The notes: generated by a model not told the origin, from the sequence alone. Shown: positions 22,741 to 33,611, counted from the first letter of the stretch. The stretch is 64,000 nucleotides of DNA from Apodemus sylvaticus (GCF_947179515.1 NC_067473.1:123491909-123555908); one strand, 5' to 3'. A program made the numbers and translations.

Positions 22741-23050
22741 AGGAAGCTGTTAGAAATAAGTTTAAAAAATATTTGGAGTTATCCAGAATTATTAAGTAGT
22801 TTAAAAACAGACTAAAGGGAAGAGCCCAGAGTTTTTAGGTCAGGTGGCAGAGAGGACAGTGGTTACAGTAGCAACGACAACAATAAAACAGGTTGTATTT
22901 TTGCTAAGCACTGTGTAAAGCACAAGGTTGGAAGGACGTCAGGCTATGTCACTGCCCTTGCCTACCAGGAGAGAACACAGGGCTGGTTTCTGTGCATTCA
23001 TATTTGTTCATTTTCTCAATGTCTATCTCTGTCTGTCTGTCTGTCTCTCC

Positions 23051-23098
<48 letters not shown>

Positions 23099-24316
23099 AT
23101 GCTTATTGGGCACCTCTCAGACTTCCAAGATCCTGGGTCAGCATTCACTATTTCTAGGAACTCCCAGTCTCCTCCTCCACACAAAGGTTTTGCAGTGTGG
23201 CCCAGAAACAGAAGACCCATGACCTTGGCTTGCTTTTTCTCTCCAGTAATGAAGTCACAGGGAAGCATACAATGTAAAAGCTGGCAAACTTGGCCTACTA
23301 CTTTCTGTTATTTTTGCTTTTGCCAAGGTCTTGCTGGTCAAAATTCCACAACTGCCCTTCAGATTCTTTCTTCAGGATATGAGGAGGAAGAGAAAGAGCC
23401 TCAGGAAGAGCCAGAGAAGACAAAGGATAAGACTCTCTGAATGTCCCAGGATCATTCCTAGAAATGCAGGTCCGGAGTGAGGCTGGCAGATTATTCAAGG
23501 GTGAGAGCACAAGGTTTGGAACGCTTCCCAAAGAAGTCTTGCTCCAGACTGTTCCAGATCAGTGACTTTCTAGGCCTTGACTTCCCCAAGAAAGGCCTTC
23601 TATCCCTGGCCTGGCAGCAAACTCCCACTGTTTGCTAGTTTTGCCTGAAAGGTCCTCCTTTTATCTAACTGAAGTCCAAAGAGCTGTTGTGTAAGACCAT
23701 TTCCTCCTCAACTGTTAGTAGGTTTTCAAAAGAGTTGGGCTTGTTGACAATGAAGTAATCCTTTACACTGAATAGGAGCATCAAAGACTTGCCTATAGCC
23801 TTTGAAAAAGAAAGGAATATATCACCTCAGAGAGAGGAGAGAGGGAGACAACAAAGAAAATCTCAACATTCTCATCCCAAAGAGTTACCTCCCATAAAAA
23901 TATAAATTACTTCATTACAACCTATATGGACCAAAACTAAGAATTCTAATTATGATTAGATTTGTGGAATTTGGGAGTTATGATAAAGGAAAAGAATGGT
24001 TAAAAAATATACAAAACTCATAATATTGTCAGAGCTTACTTTTGGTGAGGAAAAGATTTGCTTTATAGATGACAGTCGACCACGGAGGGAAGCCAAAGTG
24101 GGTACTGAAGCAGAGGCCATGCAAGAACCCTGCCTTGCTCCTCATGGCTTTCTCAGTCTGCTTTATTATACAACCCTGCCCAGAGACAGCAACACTCATG
24201 GAGGGTTTGGCCCTCCATGTCCATCACTAATCAAGAACACGGTCTACACGCTTGACCAATGTGATGGTGGTGATTCTTTAGCCGAGGTTCCTTCTTAGGC
24301 AACTCTAGTTCTTGAC
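22741..24316. other. Unassigned DNA with a microsatellite
   Basis: Apart from the (TCTG)n(TG)n array at 23029-23094 nothing is recognised. A polypyrimidine run ending in CCAAG at 23323 precedes a 37-codon frame ending in an acidic tail and TGA at 23440 (see findings). The evidence is too thin for an exon call. Confidence 0.45.
23029..23094. repeat. Composite microsatellite (TCTG)n(TG)n
   Basis: Five TCTG units, a short TCTCCC interruption, then about 20 TG units. Confidence 0.95.
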
Positions 24317-24396
24317 AAACACTAAGCCAGGACAAGTTTATCAAGCCCTGACAATTAAACACTAAGTCAGGACAAGTATATCAAGCCCTGACAATT
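24317..24396 (+). repeat. 40-bp tandem duplication
   Basis: Units 24317-24356 and 24357-24396 are adjacent, each 40 bp, and match at 38 of 40 positions (differences AGCCAG/AGTCAG and GTTTATC/GTATATC). Each unit begins AAACACTAAG and ends CCCTGACAATT. Confidence 0.97.
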
Positions 24397-24544
24397 ATGT
24401 CCTTTGCTTTCCTCACCCCATTCACTGAGCCACCACCTGGATTCACTTTCCCTCTTAAACGCAGAGGAGAAGACTAAAGCCGAGACACCATGCCTATAAC
24501 AATAGCAGTGGCAGCCCAAGACATCACAGCAACACAGTGGTAGT

Positions 24545-24735
24545 GGTGGTTTTCAGCCAGGAGTGCCCCTCATCCCAGGGGACATTTGGGAACTGCAGAG
24601 ATAGTTTTGGTCATTGCCCCAGGAAAAGTATGGCTAGAGTCAACTAAAGTCCAAATGATGTTAGACAGCATTCTGTATCACTCAGGACAGGCCTCCAAGT
24701 GTCCAAAGCACCCAAGAGGAGAAGTCTCGCCTTAG
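24545..24735 (+). mobile_element. MER20-like hAT fragment
   Basis: CATCCCAGGGGACATTTGGGAAC, TTTTGGTCATTGCCCCAGG, TTAGACAGCATTCTGTATC and CACTCAGGACAGGCCTCC parallel the MER20-type consensus (ccccaggggacatttggcaat ... acatcctacaatgcacaggacagccc). Confidence 0.6.
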
Positions 24736-25024
24736 AAAACTGTCCAATGAATGCTTTCATTTTACCACAGAGAAATAGAAGTAAAAAGGCTTAAGTGAAG
24801 GAATGTATTCACAGTTCAATATCCTGTCTAATTATTATCTTCAACCACCTGCAGAGTTTACATTTCCACAAGATACAGCTGATTCTTTTTGATCTGGCAT
24901 TTCACAGATTTAGTGAGATCTCAAACTAAAAAATGTCAAAGTATAGGTGATTCATTTCTTCTGAGGCCAGACTGAGAATCTCTCCTTCCCTCTAGTCCTT
25001 ATGGGAGCAGTGCCAGATGGCAGA
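24736..25024. other. Unassigned DNA
   Basis: Nothing recognised. Confidence 0.5.
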
Positions 25025-25130
25025 AGGGACATAGGACTGTGATCCCAGGACTTAGAGACTGGGACAGGGAGCATCCTGAGTTGGAGGTAAGCCTAGGCTA
25101 CAGCGTGAGACCTGATCTGAAAGGAACAAA
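25025..25130 (+). mobile_element. B1 SINE, degenerate
   Basis: GTGATCCCAGGACTTAGAGAC, GGTAAGCCTAGGCTACAGCGTGAGACC and CTGATCTGAAAGGAAC follow B1 order at low identity. Confidence 0.6.
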
Positions 25131-25204
25131 CCAGTAAACCAAAAAGGAGCAAGTTGGGTCCAACCATGAAAATGTCTACAGAATTACCCCTGGACAGGTC
25201 ATTC

Positions 25205-25345
25205 CACGCTGATAAGGCAGAGGTCTACAGTCCAGCTCTACCATGATAGCCTTGAGCAACTTAACCTCACTAGGGCTTCTTTTTACTTCATCTATAAAAT
25301 GGGCATAGGATGTTTAAATTCTATAGCGCTACCAAGATCAAATAA
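25205..25345 (+). mobile_element. MIR
   Basis: CAGCTCTACCATGATAGCC, TTGAGCAACTTAACCTCAC, TTCATCTATAAAATGGGCAT and CTACCAAGATCAAATAAAT preserve the MIR core in order. Confidence 0.75.
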
Positions 25346-26279
25346 ATAAAATGGCCCAGTTGGAATTAAGAAATTGCTGCTCCTCTTTGCTGTTACTGTT
25401 TACTCTTGGTTGATGTCTCTTTGCCTCTGTCTTCTTCACCCTGGGAACAAAAGCCCAGTGTAAATTCATGATGAACAATGGTGAACTGTTTTCCCTCAGA
25501 TGGGGCACACACTGTTCTTTAATGTCTCTTGTTTGTGGGGACTTGTATTTTCCATCTAGTCTTTCCACCAAGTGCTATAGCTTGAGGAAACCTAAATAAA
25601 GAACGTATTTCTAAAGTCACCTGTTGAGATAGATGCCTTCTGGAGAACATTTGGTGTGCTCAGTCTTGGAGAACAAAGGGGGGTTGTGTTAACCTCCACA
25701 ATCTTAGAATCTCCACAACAGTAGTGTCATGTAAAGGGCGGCTCCTGATGGCAGGGTGCTACTGGTACATGGGTGCCAAGTCTGAGGCTGAACAAAGAGG
25801 CTGATATCTGGCATCCTGTGTCCTAAACACCAACTCTGTCTCCTTGAACTTCCTTCTTTGATAACTCCACGTATTCAGCTTAGTCTGCAAATCATCCAAG
25901 GACAGGCGTTTGAAGATCCACAGCAAAGGTGGCTGGGAGGGAGCAGCCTGCCTTCAAGTCCCAGATGTGTGTTCTTAAAAACTCGAACAGGCCATGAGCA
26001 ATGTGACCAGGGAGACTTGTAAGTCAGCTGCTCCCTGGGATGTGCAGCTCTCACAGCTGAAAACCCCAGTTCTGTGGGGGTTTTCCCAAGCCACAAATCC
26101 TATCTGTAATCTCCAGAGTGCCCAGGTGATGCCAGGTTTCACGGTCAAGCCAAGAACAGTGTGGAAAGGACAGATTGTTCCTGTATTTCCAGGTGGTACC
26201 TAAAGCAGTGGGAGAGGTTGCCCGAGCCACTGGTATGTAAACTTCTTTCTTTTTAGCACAACATTGGCCCTCAACATGG
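25346..26279. other. Unassigned DNA
   Basis: Nothing recognised. AATAAA near 25595 is not accompanied by gene evidence. Confidence 0.5.
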
Positions 26280-26560
26280 TTACATTGGGTTGTTTCTGCT
26301 CCTGTAATTCTTATTGATGCTCTTAATATTTTATAGTTTAAAGTACCTTGTAAAACATGTGCTCAGTGTATAAAACTAAATATAAAAATATAAAAAAACC
26401 CTAAAGGCACAGATTTATAACATAAAAAAATCATTTATAATTCTACTACCTAGCATCATCTTTAAGATGTTTAAACATGTGCGAGTATGTATACACATGG
26501 TGTAAATATAAATTTCTGTATATATGTTAGTAGAGGTATACTATTTTTTTACTGGAAACA
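26280..26560 (-). mobile_element. Possible ancient L1 (L1ME grade) segment
   Basis: GGTTACATTGGGTTGTTTCTG and TCATTTATAATTCTACTACC, then GTGCGAGTATGTATACACATGG, faintly recall reverse L1ME 3' sequence (cccataatcccaccacccag...). The following 26520-26640 is TA-rich. Low confidence. Confidence 0.3.
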
Positions 26561-26759
26561 CATATGCATATATACATTCATACCACCATATATATTTCTC
26601 TATATATATTCTTATTTTTTTCATATGTGGGTGTCTTTGTGTGTACACACAGAATTTTTCCAGAAACATGGCAAAATGGTTTCAAACAGCAGCTTCTACC
26701 ATAGAGGGCATATTTATTCTTTTCCACATACAGCCATACACACAGTTTCTTTTGGTCCT

Positions 26760-26850
26760 TAAAATAATTCTGTGACAATTATAGATGAGAAAATTGAGGT
26801 CAAGGGGTAAAGCAACCCAGGTAAGGAATAAGCTAGTTCGGTGGTAAAGG
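26760..26850 (-). mobile_element. MIR fragment
   Basis: AATTATAGATGAGAAAATTGAGG, TCAAGGGGTAAAGCAACCCAGG and AAGCTAG match the reverse MIR core (tacagatgaggaaactgagg...). Confidence 0.65.
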
Positions 26851-26899
26851 ATGACCAGACGCATGCTACTGTACCAAAAACTGTCTTTAATTTACTGAG

Positions 26900-27225
26900 A
26901 ATCAGAGTCAGCAAGCTTTTCCAGGGAAGAGCCAGCAGGAAAGTATTTTAGGGTCTGTGGGCCTGACTATTTCTGTCTCTGGCTATCCAGCTCCACTGCT
27001 GTAGCAGGAGAAAAACAAAGAGGAATGGATGCAGGCATGGATGGATGGATGGGTGTGAGCGAAACCTGAACCGTGGATTTGCTGACAGTGAAGTCTGAGT
27101 GTCACATTATTGCTTGTGCCACACTGTACCAGACTGGCTTATTCTAACCATCACAAGTATAAAACACACAAAGTTGGCAGGATTTGGCCTTGGGCCAATG
27201 GGTCCTGAACACTGACCCAGAAAGC
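26900..27225 (+). mobile_element. Mammalian hAT-Charlie-like element
   Basis: AGTCAGCAAGCTTTTCCAGG, GAAAGTATTTTAGGGTCTG, CTATCCAGCTCCACTGCTGTAGC and GGCAGGATTTGGCCTTGGGCC match the same DNA-element family as the fragment at 17908-18065, but this copy is longer and includes both ends. A short GGAT run sits inside near 27036. Confidence 0.65.
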
Positions 27226-27864
27226 CGGCATATCTATCATTTTCTAAAATGTATCTTTTGTTTGTTTAATTCTTGAACTTCAGGAACAAATCAGCTAATG
27301 TCAGTGGCATTTGCAGGTCCTAGTACACTCACAGTCAAAGACTACAGAGTCTTAAAGGATATGAGAGAGGCTGTGACTGTCAATTTTCACATCAACGTAA
27401 TCTCTGAAGACAAATCCTTTCCTCCATTTACAGTTGTAAAAATGGAGGACTAAAGAGGTAGGAAACTTGCTGAGGGTGTGCAGTTAATTGTATCTATATC
27501 TATATGTCTATATATCTATGTATGTCTATATATCTAGATCCATGTAATGATGTGACTAAAGACAGTCTACCTTCAGAATTTTGGCTCAAATCCCCCTAGT
27601 TTCCTTTTTCTGTCCACACAAGACAGATACACAGAATTGAAAGGCAAACATGGAGAGGTTCATGCTGATCAAATCATCAGACCTGATGACAAAATCTGCA
27701 CCCACTTGCAAGATATTGAGGAATATACTGGAAGATAGGCTCCTTCCTGAAAGTGCAAGTATTTAACCAGTCCAAACAAATGTGTGGAACAAGTAAGATA
27801 AATATCAAATGTTTGAGCTGACTTTGCTCCCAGATCATCCCATCTTAAGTTCCAGTACAAAAAA
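27226..27864. other. Unassigned DNA with a TATC run
   Basis: Imperfect (TATCTA)n at 27489-27536. A GTAAAAATGGAGGACTAAAG motif near 27440 faintly recalls a reverse MIR. Otherwise nothing recognised. Confidence 0.45.
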
Positions 27865-28329
27865 AGATATAACTGTCTCCTGAGAAGCTCTGCCAGTGCC
27901 TGACAAATACAGAGGGGGACACTCTAAGCCAACCACTGGACTGAGCACAGGGTCCCCAAGGGAGAAGCTAGAGAAAAAACCCAAGGAGCTGAAAGGTTTT
28001 GCAGCCCCATAGGAAGAACAACAGTATTAACAACCAGAGTTCCCAGAGATCCCAGGACTAAACTACCAACCAAAGAGTACACATGAACTGACCCATGGTT
28101 CCAGAGGCATATGCAGCAGAGAATGGCTTTGTTGGACATCAAAAGGTGGAAAGACCCTTGGTCCTGAGAAGGCTCGATGCGCCAATATAGGGGAATGCCA
28201 GAACAGGGAAGCAGGAGTGGGTGGGTTGGAGAGCAGGGGGAGGGGGATGGGTTTGGGGGTTTTCAGAGGGGAAACCAGGAAAGAGGATAACATTTGAAAT
28301 GTAAATAAAGAAAATATCTAATAAAAAAA
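27865..28329 (+). mobile_element. Rodent L1 3' UTR with A-tail
   Basis: AAGCTCTGCCAGTGCCTGAC, GGACTGAGCACAGGGTCCCC, GCAGCCCCATAGGAAGAAC, CCAACCAAAGAGTACACATG, GGTCCTGAGAAGGCTCGATGC, GGAGTGGGTGGGTTGG, a G-rich stretch, then ACATTTGAAATGTAAATAAAG and an A-tail at 28320-28329. This is the complete terminal 3' UTR of a murine L1. It is 5' truncated and among the better preserved elements here. Confidence 0.9.
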
Positions 28330-28500
28330 GGAAGACTTTTGACACCATCCAAGGAATCATGTGACACAATTCGAAACTCCATATGTAGGATAGGAAGCTG
28401 ATGCTGGACCATGGAAGGAGGAAGAGCAGAGGAGAGGAAAGACCACTTGAGGAGGCCCTAGTGATTCCTTACCTGATTGGTTTAGCTTCTGTCACTTCAG

Positions 28501-28533
28501 TAAAAAAACAAACAAACAAACAAACAAACAAAA
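28501..28533. repeat. (CAAA)n run
   Basis: Six CAAA units after a short A run. Confidence 0.95.
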
Positions 28534-28659
28534 TATTTTGACCAAACCAGACTTTCCAATACCTGTTGATTTGCTTTGGCCCCAAAGAAACCAACCCCTC
28601 ATTTGATGGTATAGTCTCAAGGAATGGCTTAAATGGTTTGTGGAAATACTCCTTGAGGG

Positions 28660-28775
28660 AGGCATTAGGATCTCAAGGCTCAAAGAGGTTAGTTTACTTA
28701 AGACACATAGCTAATGAGTAGCAGAGCCAAACCTCAGCCAGATTTTTCTAAGTTCAGATTCTGTCTCTTAAGTAT
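28660..28775 (-). mobile_element. MIR fragment
   Basis: CAAGGCTCAAAGAGGTTAGT, TTACTTAAGACACATAGCTAATGAG and CAGAGCCAAACCTCAGCCAG reproduce the reverse MIR core (gctcagagaggttaagt ... cacacagctagtaagtggcagagc). Confidence 0.75.
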
Positions 28776-28800
28776 CTTAAGAAGCAAGCCATATGCATGA

Positions 28801-28826
28801 GTGTGTGTGTGTGTGTGAGTGTGTTT
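28801..28826. repeat. (GT)n microsatellite
   Basis: About 12 GT units, one interrupted by GA. Confidence 0.9.
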
Positions 28827-28884
28827 GCACATGGAGCCAAACATCCTAGTTCAGGGCAGCAGTGCTTCTACAGAGAACATTCCC

Positions 28885-28930
28885 TTTGGTCTGTGTAACA
28901 ACCTGAGTTTGGTCTGTGTAACAACCTGAG
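28885..28930 (+). repeat. Perfect 23-bp tandem duplication
   Basis: Units 28885-28907 and 28908-28930 are identical over 23 of 23 bases (each starts TTTGGTCTGTG and ends ACCTGAG), followed by TTTG as the start of a third. Confidence 0.97.
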
Positions 28931-29049
28931 TTTGTGCAGTGCTGATGTGGTGACCGCACAGTACCAAGGGCTCAGGCTTCTTCCCAGTGTCACCCCCTTC
29001 TGTTCAGCATCATCACAGGTGAGAGACAGCTTGCTATGTCCACATACAC

Positions 29050-29358
29050 TATCTTAGTTACTTTTCTGTTGCTGTAAAAAAGCATCATGACCAAGGTAAT
29101 TTACAAAAGAAAGAGTTTATTTTGGCTTACTGGTTCCAGAGATTTGGCATCCATGATAGGAGAATGAAGGCATGGCGGCAGACAGCTGAGAACTTACATA
29201 TTGGTGTACAGAAGGCAGAGAAAAGCACACTTGAAATGACTCAAGTTTTCTAAAGCCTCAAAGTCCACCCTCAGTAGCACACCTCCTCCAACAAGCTACA
29301 TCCTCCAATCCTTTCCAACTATGAGCCTATGAGGGGCATTCTCATTCAAATCACCACA
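29050..29358 (-). mobile_element. MaLR-type solo LTR
   Basis: TATCTTAGTTACTTTTCTG, CATCATGACCAAGG, AAGAGTTTATTTTGGCTTAC, CATGGCGGCAGACAGCTGAG and the ending GGGGCATTCTCATTCAAATC plus ACCACA are the reverse of a rodent MaLR LTR. Flanks TACAC and GACAC agree at 4 of 5 bases, consistent with the 5-bp duplication of this class. Confidence 0.82.
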
Positions 29359-29726
29359 GACACATTCCACCTACTGGGGGGGTGGGGAGAGAAGTGATGT
29401 GCGGAACCTTGAGTTCCACATAAGGCCTGGCCCCAAAGGAGGGGCCTGATCCACCCAGCTGCAAAGGGCACTGGTCTGTGCAATGGTACCACTTCATCCT
29501 CAGTTTCTGAATAGGAGATGGGCAGAAGGGATAGTGGAGGAAAATGGAGCAGGTTGTGTGTACCCAAGAGACTGGGGAGTAAGTCTTCAAGTCCTGCTAT
29601 GAGAAATCAGAAGAGCACTGGCATTGCTTCCCAGCCCTGTGAGCACTCTTCCATCAGCAGCCAGACTCTTCTCTCAGGGCAGCAAAAGGGAAAGCAGAAC
29701 AGAAAGGGGAAAAGCCAACACAGAAC
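29359..29726. other. Unassigned DNA between two LTRs
   Basis: Nothing recognised. Two overlapping minus-strand frames near 29350-29590 are probably chance. Confidence 0.5.
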
Positions 29727-30052
29727 TGTGGTGGTTTAAATATGCTTGCCCCAGGAAGTGGCACTACTAGGAGGTATGGCCTTGTTGGAGGAAGTATGTC
29801 ACTGTAGGGGCGGTCTTTGAAACCCTCCTCCTAGCCACCTGGAAGACAGTCAGCTTGTGGCTTCCTTTAAATGGCAATGTACAACTCTCAGCTCCTCCTG
29901 CACCATGCCTGCCTGGATGGTGCCAGGCTTCCTGCCTTGATGGTAATGGACTGAACCTCTGAACTTGTAAGATAGCCCCAAATTAAATGTTCTTTATAGG
30001 AGTTGCCTTGGTCATGGTGTCTCTTGGCAGCAATGGAAACCTAATTAAGACA
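29727..30052 (+). mobile_element. ORR1-type MaLR solo LTR
   Basis: Begins TGTGGTGGTTTAAATATGC and runs through AGTGGCACTACTAGGAGG, TGGCCTTGTTGGAGGAAG, CTCTCAGCTCCTCCTGCACC, ATGCCTGCCTGGATGGTGCC and AATTAAATGTTCTTTATAGG to ATTAAGACA: a complete TG...CA LTR. The AATTAAA-containing stretch is the usual LTR polyadenylation region. Confidence 0.9.
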
Positions 30053-31229
30053 AGCATGAAGCCCCAGTGCCTTGCTGGTAATATCACTTGGCATCTACCC
30101 TGGCCTGACACAGAAGTGGGGTACAGAGTTCTGGGGTAACCATTCAAAGTAGGTGCTCACTTCTGGATAATCTTAGAGCAGCCAATGCCCAGGCAATCCA
30201 ACACCCATCCCCAAATGCAGGCTTCACATTCAAACCACTCCCAGAGCTGTATGATTTCCAAATACAATCACGAGGAAATGACTCGTAAACGATGTCTTTT
30301 ACTAAACATAGTGACCTTCTGTTCTTTCTTCCATCAGAAAGAAAATGCTATCCAAAGCGGGGCACTGGCCTCTCAGACGAAATGAAAATTTCCAAGAAAC
30401 ATTGGAAAGCAGTGAGGTCAGGAATGAGAGGAATTTCAACAAAAGTTTTTGGGGGATTACCATGCAGGGAAAAAGTATAGCTCTAATAAGGGAGGTCATT
30501 CATCCCAACATGTCTGGCACTGAGTTTAAGTTCTATATACAGCAATGGAATATTTGCTTGGTTTAAGTTCTATATACAGTAATGAGTTTGTGTAAGCACA
30601 CAGGCATGTTAATCCTCAAATAACTATTTTACAAAAAGTGAAACAGTTCCAGAGCATGAAAATATGTAAACATGCATAAGTAGCCACCTAAGAGCCAATA
30701 TCTGAGAGTCAGCCGCCCCATTAAGCGATACTAGCATGTATATAAACACTGCTAAGGCAGGCCAGGCACCTCGAATAGCAAATGCGGAACACAGGGGGAC
30801 CACTCATTCTGTTATGCATGTCTAAGAAGCTGCACTATATACCCTTTAGGAAAGGGCTGTAACTTGAGTGAGCTCATCATTTTAGGGAATGTTCTGATAA
30901 AGCCTCCTGTAAACACAAGGCTTCTCTTGCACAGTGTGTACCTGAGAATGTTTTGTACATTTTCAGACATGGCATTCAGTGGCTCTGGGAGGGAGAGAAG
31001 GGTGGAGGAGGGTATTTACATTTGTTGTTTTTGCAAGTTTATTGTCTCTGTGCTCACAGCACAATCAGTCAGAAACTGACTGTCCCATTTTTACAACACC
31101 GGAAAGATTAAATTCTTCCTTCTACCCAAGAACTAACAGGAGGAGGCCTGTGAGATTGCAAAGCATACACAACAATTCCTTGTAAAAGGGAAGCAGACGT
31201 TAAGCATCACCAGTCTCTAAGTATTATAT
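30053..31229. other. Unassigned DNA
   Basis: Contains the spaced 24-bp direct repeat at 30524-30584. No repeat family or exon recognised. Confidence 0.5.
30524..30584 (+). repeat. 24-bp direct repeat with 13-bp spacer
   Basis: 30524-30547 and 30561-30584 match at 23 of 24 positions (GTTTAAGTTCTATATACAG then C/T then AATG). Confidence 0.95.
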
Positions 31230-31890
31230 GCCTAACCTGCCATTGTCCATTTAAAAACACATTTGATTAGTACATTAATTGTACAAATCAATAGGCTTCA
31301 TGGTATTTCTATACATGCACATAATGTACTTTGACCACAGCCACTCTCTATTGCACTTAACTTATTTTCTCCCCTTCCTTTTATATTCCTAAAAATTACC
31401 CTTTCTGATTTCATTTTTTCTCAGTTACATTCAGCACATGAGACAAAGCACACTTGTCTTTGTGATGAGTGCTTTTTTACTTAATATGTTAATCTCTTGT
31501 ACCATCCATTTTCCTGTATAGGGCATACTTTATTCTTTTAAATAGCTGAATAAAAATTTTCATGTGTTTCTTAAGTACACACACACACACACACACACAC
31601 ACTAACCCTAAAGCAATTCTTTAATTTGGGTATTGTGGTAGCACTACTGTAAACATAGCTGAGCAGGTACCTATGCCTGCAGTGATTCTTGGGAGCATAT
31701 ACCAAGAGTGGTAGTTCTATTTTTAATGCCTTGAAAAGCCTCTAAAATCATTTCCATATAAGATAGACTGATTTACACACCCACCATGAATACAGAAAGG
31801 TTCATTTACCCACTCCTTGACATCCTGGCCAACAGTTGTTTTTTACTTTTCCTGCTGACTGAAGTAATGGAAACTCAATGTATTTTGAAT
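31230..31890 (-). mobile_element. Ancient L1 (L1M), reverse
   Basis: TTGTACAAATCAATAGGCTTC, TTACTTAATATGTTAATCTC, CTGAATAAAAATTTTCATGTG, CTGATTTACACACCCACC and TCCTTGACATCCTGGCCAACAG follow the reverse complement of L1 ORF2 C-terminal/3' sequence. A (CA)13 at 31576-31602 sits where L1 normally reads a TATATA/CACA stretch. Confidence 0.72.
31576..31602. repeat. (AC)n microsatellite inside L1
   Basis: About 13 AC units. Confidence 0.95.
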
Positions 31891-31894
31891 TTTT

Positions 31895-32103
31895 TAATGC
31901 ATGTGTGTGAGGCATGTGTGAGTGTGGGCCATGAGTGGCACGTCCAAGCCTGGAGGCCGGACAACAACTTTCAGGAGTCAGTTCTCTCCTTTCAGCCATT
32001 TTGTTTAATCCAAGCAAGCTGGCTCAGGGGTGATTTGGGTGATCCTCCTGCCTCTGCTTCCTATCTTCCGTAAGGAGTGATAGGATTACAAATGTGTACC
32101 ACT
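31895..32103 (-). mobile_element. B4/RSINE-type SINE
   Basis: CCGGACAACAACTTTCAGGAGTCAGTTCTCTCC is followed by a B1-like section GATCCTCCTGCCTCTGCTTCC and GATAGGATTACAAATGTG: a reverse composite SINE. Boundaries approximate. Confidence 0.65.
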
Positions 32104-32320
32104 GGAGTTGGAGAGGTGGCTTAGTGGTTAATATCACTGGCTGGTCTTCCAGAAGACTCAGATTCGATTCAAACACACACATGATGGCTCACAACCATCT
32201 GCAACTCCAGTCCTAGAGAATCCAATACCCTCTTTAGCCTTCAAGGGCACTGCATGGGCCTGGTTCACAGACATACATGTAGGCATAACAACCATAAATA
32301 AAATAAGTGCACACCATTGC
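32104..32320 (+). mobile_element. B2/B3 SINE
   Basis: GTTGGAGAGGTGGCTTAGTGG, CTGGTCTTCCAGAAGACTC, ATGGCTCACAACCATCTGC, AACTCCAGTCCTAGAGAATCC and CATAAATAAAATAAG in B2 order. It directly abuts the reverse SINE before it. Confidence 0.88.
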
Positions 32321-32754
32321 ATCTGTCTTTCTCTCTTACCACACTGAAGGCAATGCACTCTTGGGAACAAAAGGATTAGCTAAACCAGATCATCCTAGCC
32401 TAGTGTTTTGAATGAAGCCTGCTTCAACACACTTACAGTTCTCTCAGATGCATTCACATTGCCCTCACCTCATGTCATTTCAACAATTTTTTTTTCACAC
32501 CTACCATCTACTTTTCTACACAGTTATTGGCTCCTTCTTTCAGTCCCAAAGATGCTTGTGGTACCTTCTGATGTGAGGGGTGGGGTATATCTGAATCTCA
32601 GTACCTGCTGGTTTGGGCTTTGTTTCCTTGGGGACGTGTTGTGAGCATTTTCTTACAAATTCTGCATTTTCAGCATCTATTACATATGGATTTTGTTGAC
32701 ATTTTCGTAGTACCTGTAGCACCACTTCTGCTTCCAAAGAGCTTTAAAGGTGTT
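32321..32754. other. Unassigned DNA
   Basis: Nothing recognised. Confidence 0.5.
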
Positions 32755-32945
32755 CATAGTTATATCTGTGGGGGAGTAGGGTATGAGTGCAGTGCAGGAA
32801 CCCCCCTTAGGCCAGATGCCTCACATCACCTGGTTGCCAGAATCACAGGCAATTGTGAGCCTGGTGATGTGGGTGCTTGGGTCTTTTTGAAGAGATCTGG
32901 ACCACTAGACCATTTCTCTAACCTCTCTTCTGCACCATTTCTTAG
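32755..32945 (-). mobile_element. B2/B3 SINE, diverged
   Basis: GGCAATTGTGAGCCTGGTG, ATGTGGGTGCTTGGGTC and GACCATTTCTCTAACC correspond to the reverse B2 (acaggcggttgtgagctgcc, atgtgggtgctggg, gagccatctctccagcc). Confidence 0.65.
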
Positions 32946-33284
32946 TGCCACATGTCAGTTATCAAGTTAGCATTTATAAGACTGTGAAACACTAGCAAAG
33001 GAACATGGATGAGAGAAGCTGATAGCACCTTCACCATGAGGACAATGAAGGAGGCCACCCTATCAAGGAGGGCTTAATCACCTGACAGTCATAAGAAAGC
33101 TGCTTTCAGAGTTGTCACCCACTTACAGATACACAGAAACAAAATTACCTCTACAACAAACACAGCTCTAATAAATCAGAGCTGATACGTAATCAGCACG
33201 TGATCAATATTTATTATTTAAAATAAATGCTGGAAAGAATTTAATGAAATAAGCAGGCATAGAAACTTTATTAACGGGGGAGGA
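32946..33284. other. Unassigned DNA
   Basis: Nothing recognised. Confidence 0.5.
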
Positions 33285-33413
33285 CCATTGATAGGAAAAT
33301 GTTTTACCCTGAAGCAAATACCATTAACATTTTGGCACATTTCTTTCTACATTAAGAAAAATATGTGGAAGAAAACTGTACAACATTCATCTTTAATACA
33401 GAATTAGCTTTCC

Positions 33414-33580
33414 TGGGGTAGAAAAATGGTTCATCAGGCAAAGGCACTTTTCCTCCCACCCAAGCCTGAAGGCCCAAGTTCTATTCCTGAAACTCACAGG
33501 ATGGAAGGGGAGAACCAACTCTGCAAGTTGTCCTTTGACTTCCACACATTGACTGTGGCACACACATGCAGACACACACA
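33414..33580 (+). mobile_element. RSINE1 SINE
   Basis: AATGGTTCATCAGGCAAAGGC, AAGCCTGAAGGCCCAAGTTC, GGAAGGGGAGAACCAACTC and GCAAGTTGTCCTTTGACTTCC match RSINE1 (B4 family) in order. Confidence 0.85.
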
Positions 33581-33611
33581 CACCACCACCACCACCACCA
33601 CCACCACCACC

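Larger units (their letters stand above)
28330..29049. other. Unassigned DNA with small repeats
   Basis: Contains (CAAA)n, a MIR-like segment, a GT run and a 23-bp tandem duplication, listed separately. The remainder is unrecognised. Confidence 0.5.

Noticed and set aside
22928..23440. 170-codon plus-strand frame
   Set aside because: The first part crosses a (TG)n array giving a Cys-Val run. Only the last ~37 codons are of any interest and are listed separately as a lead.
31600..31615. Telomere-like CTAACCCTAAAG
   Set aside because: A single degenerate occurrence at the end of an (AC)n run; no tandem telomeric repeat.
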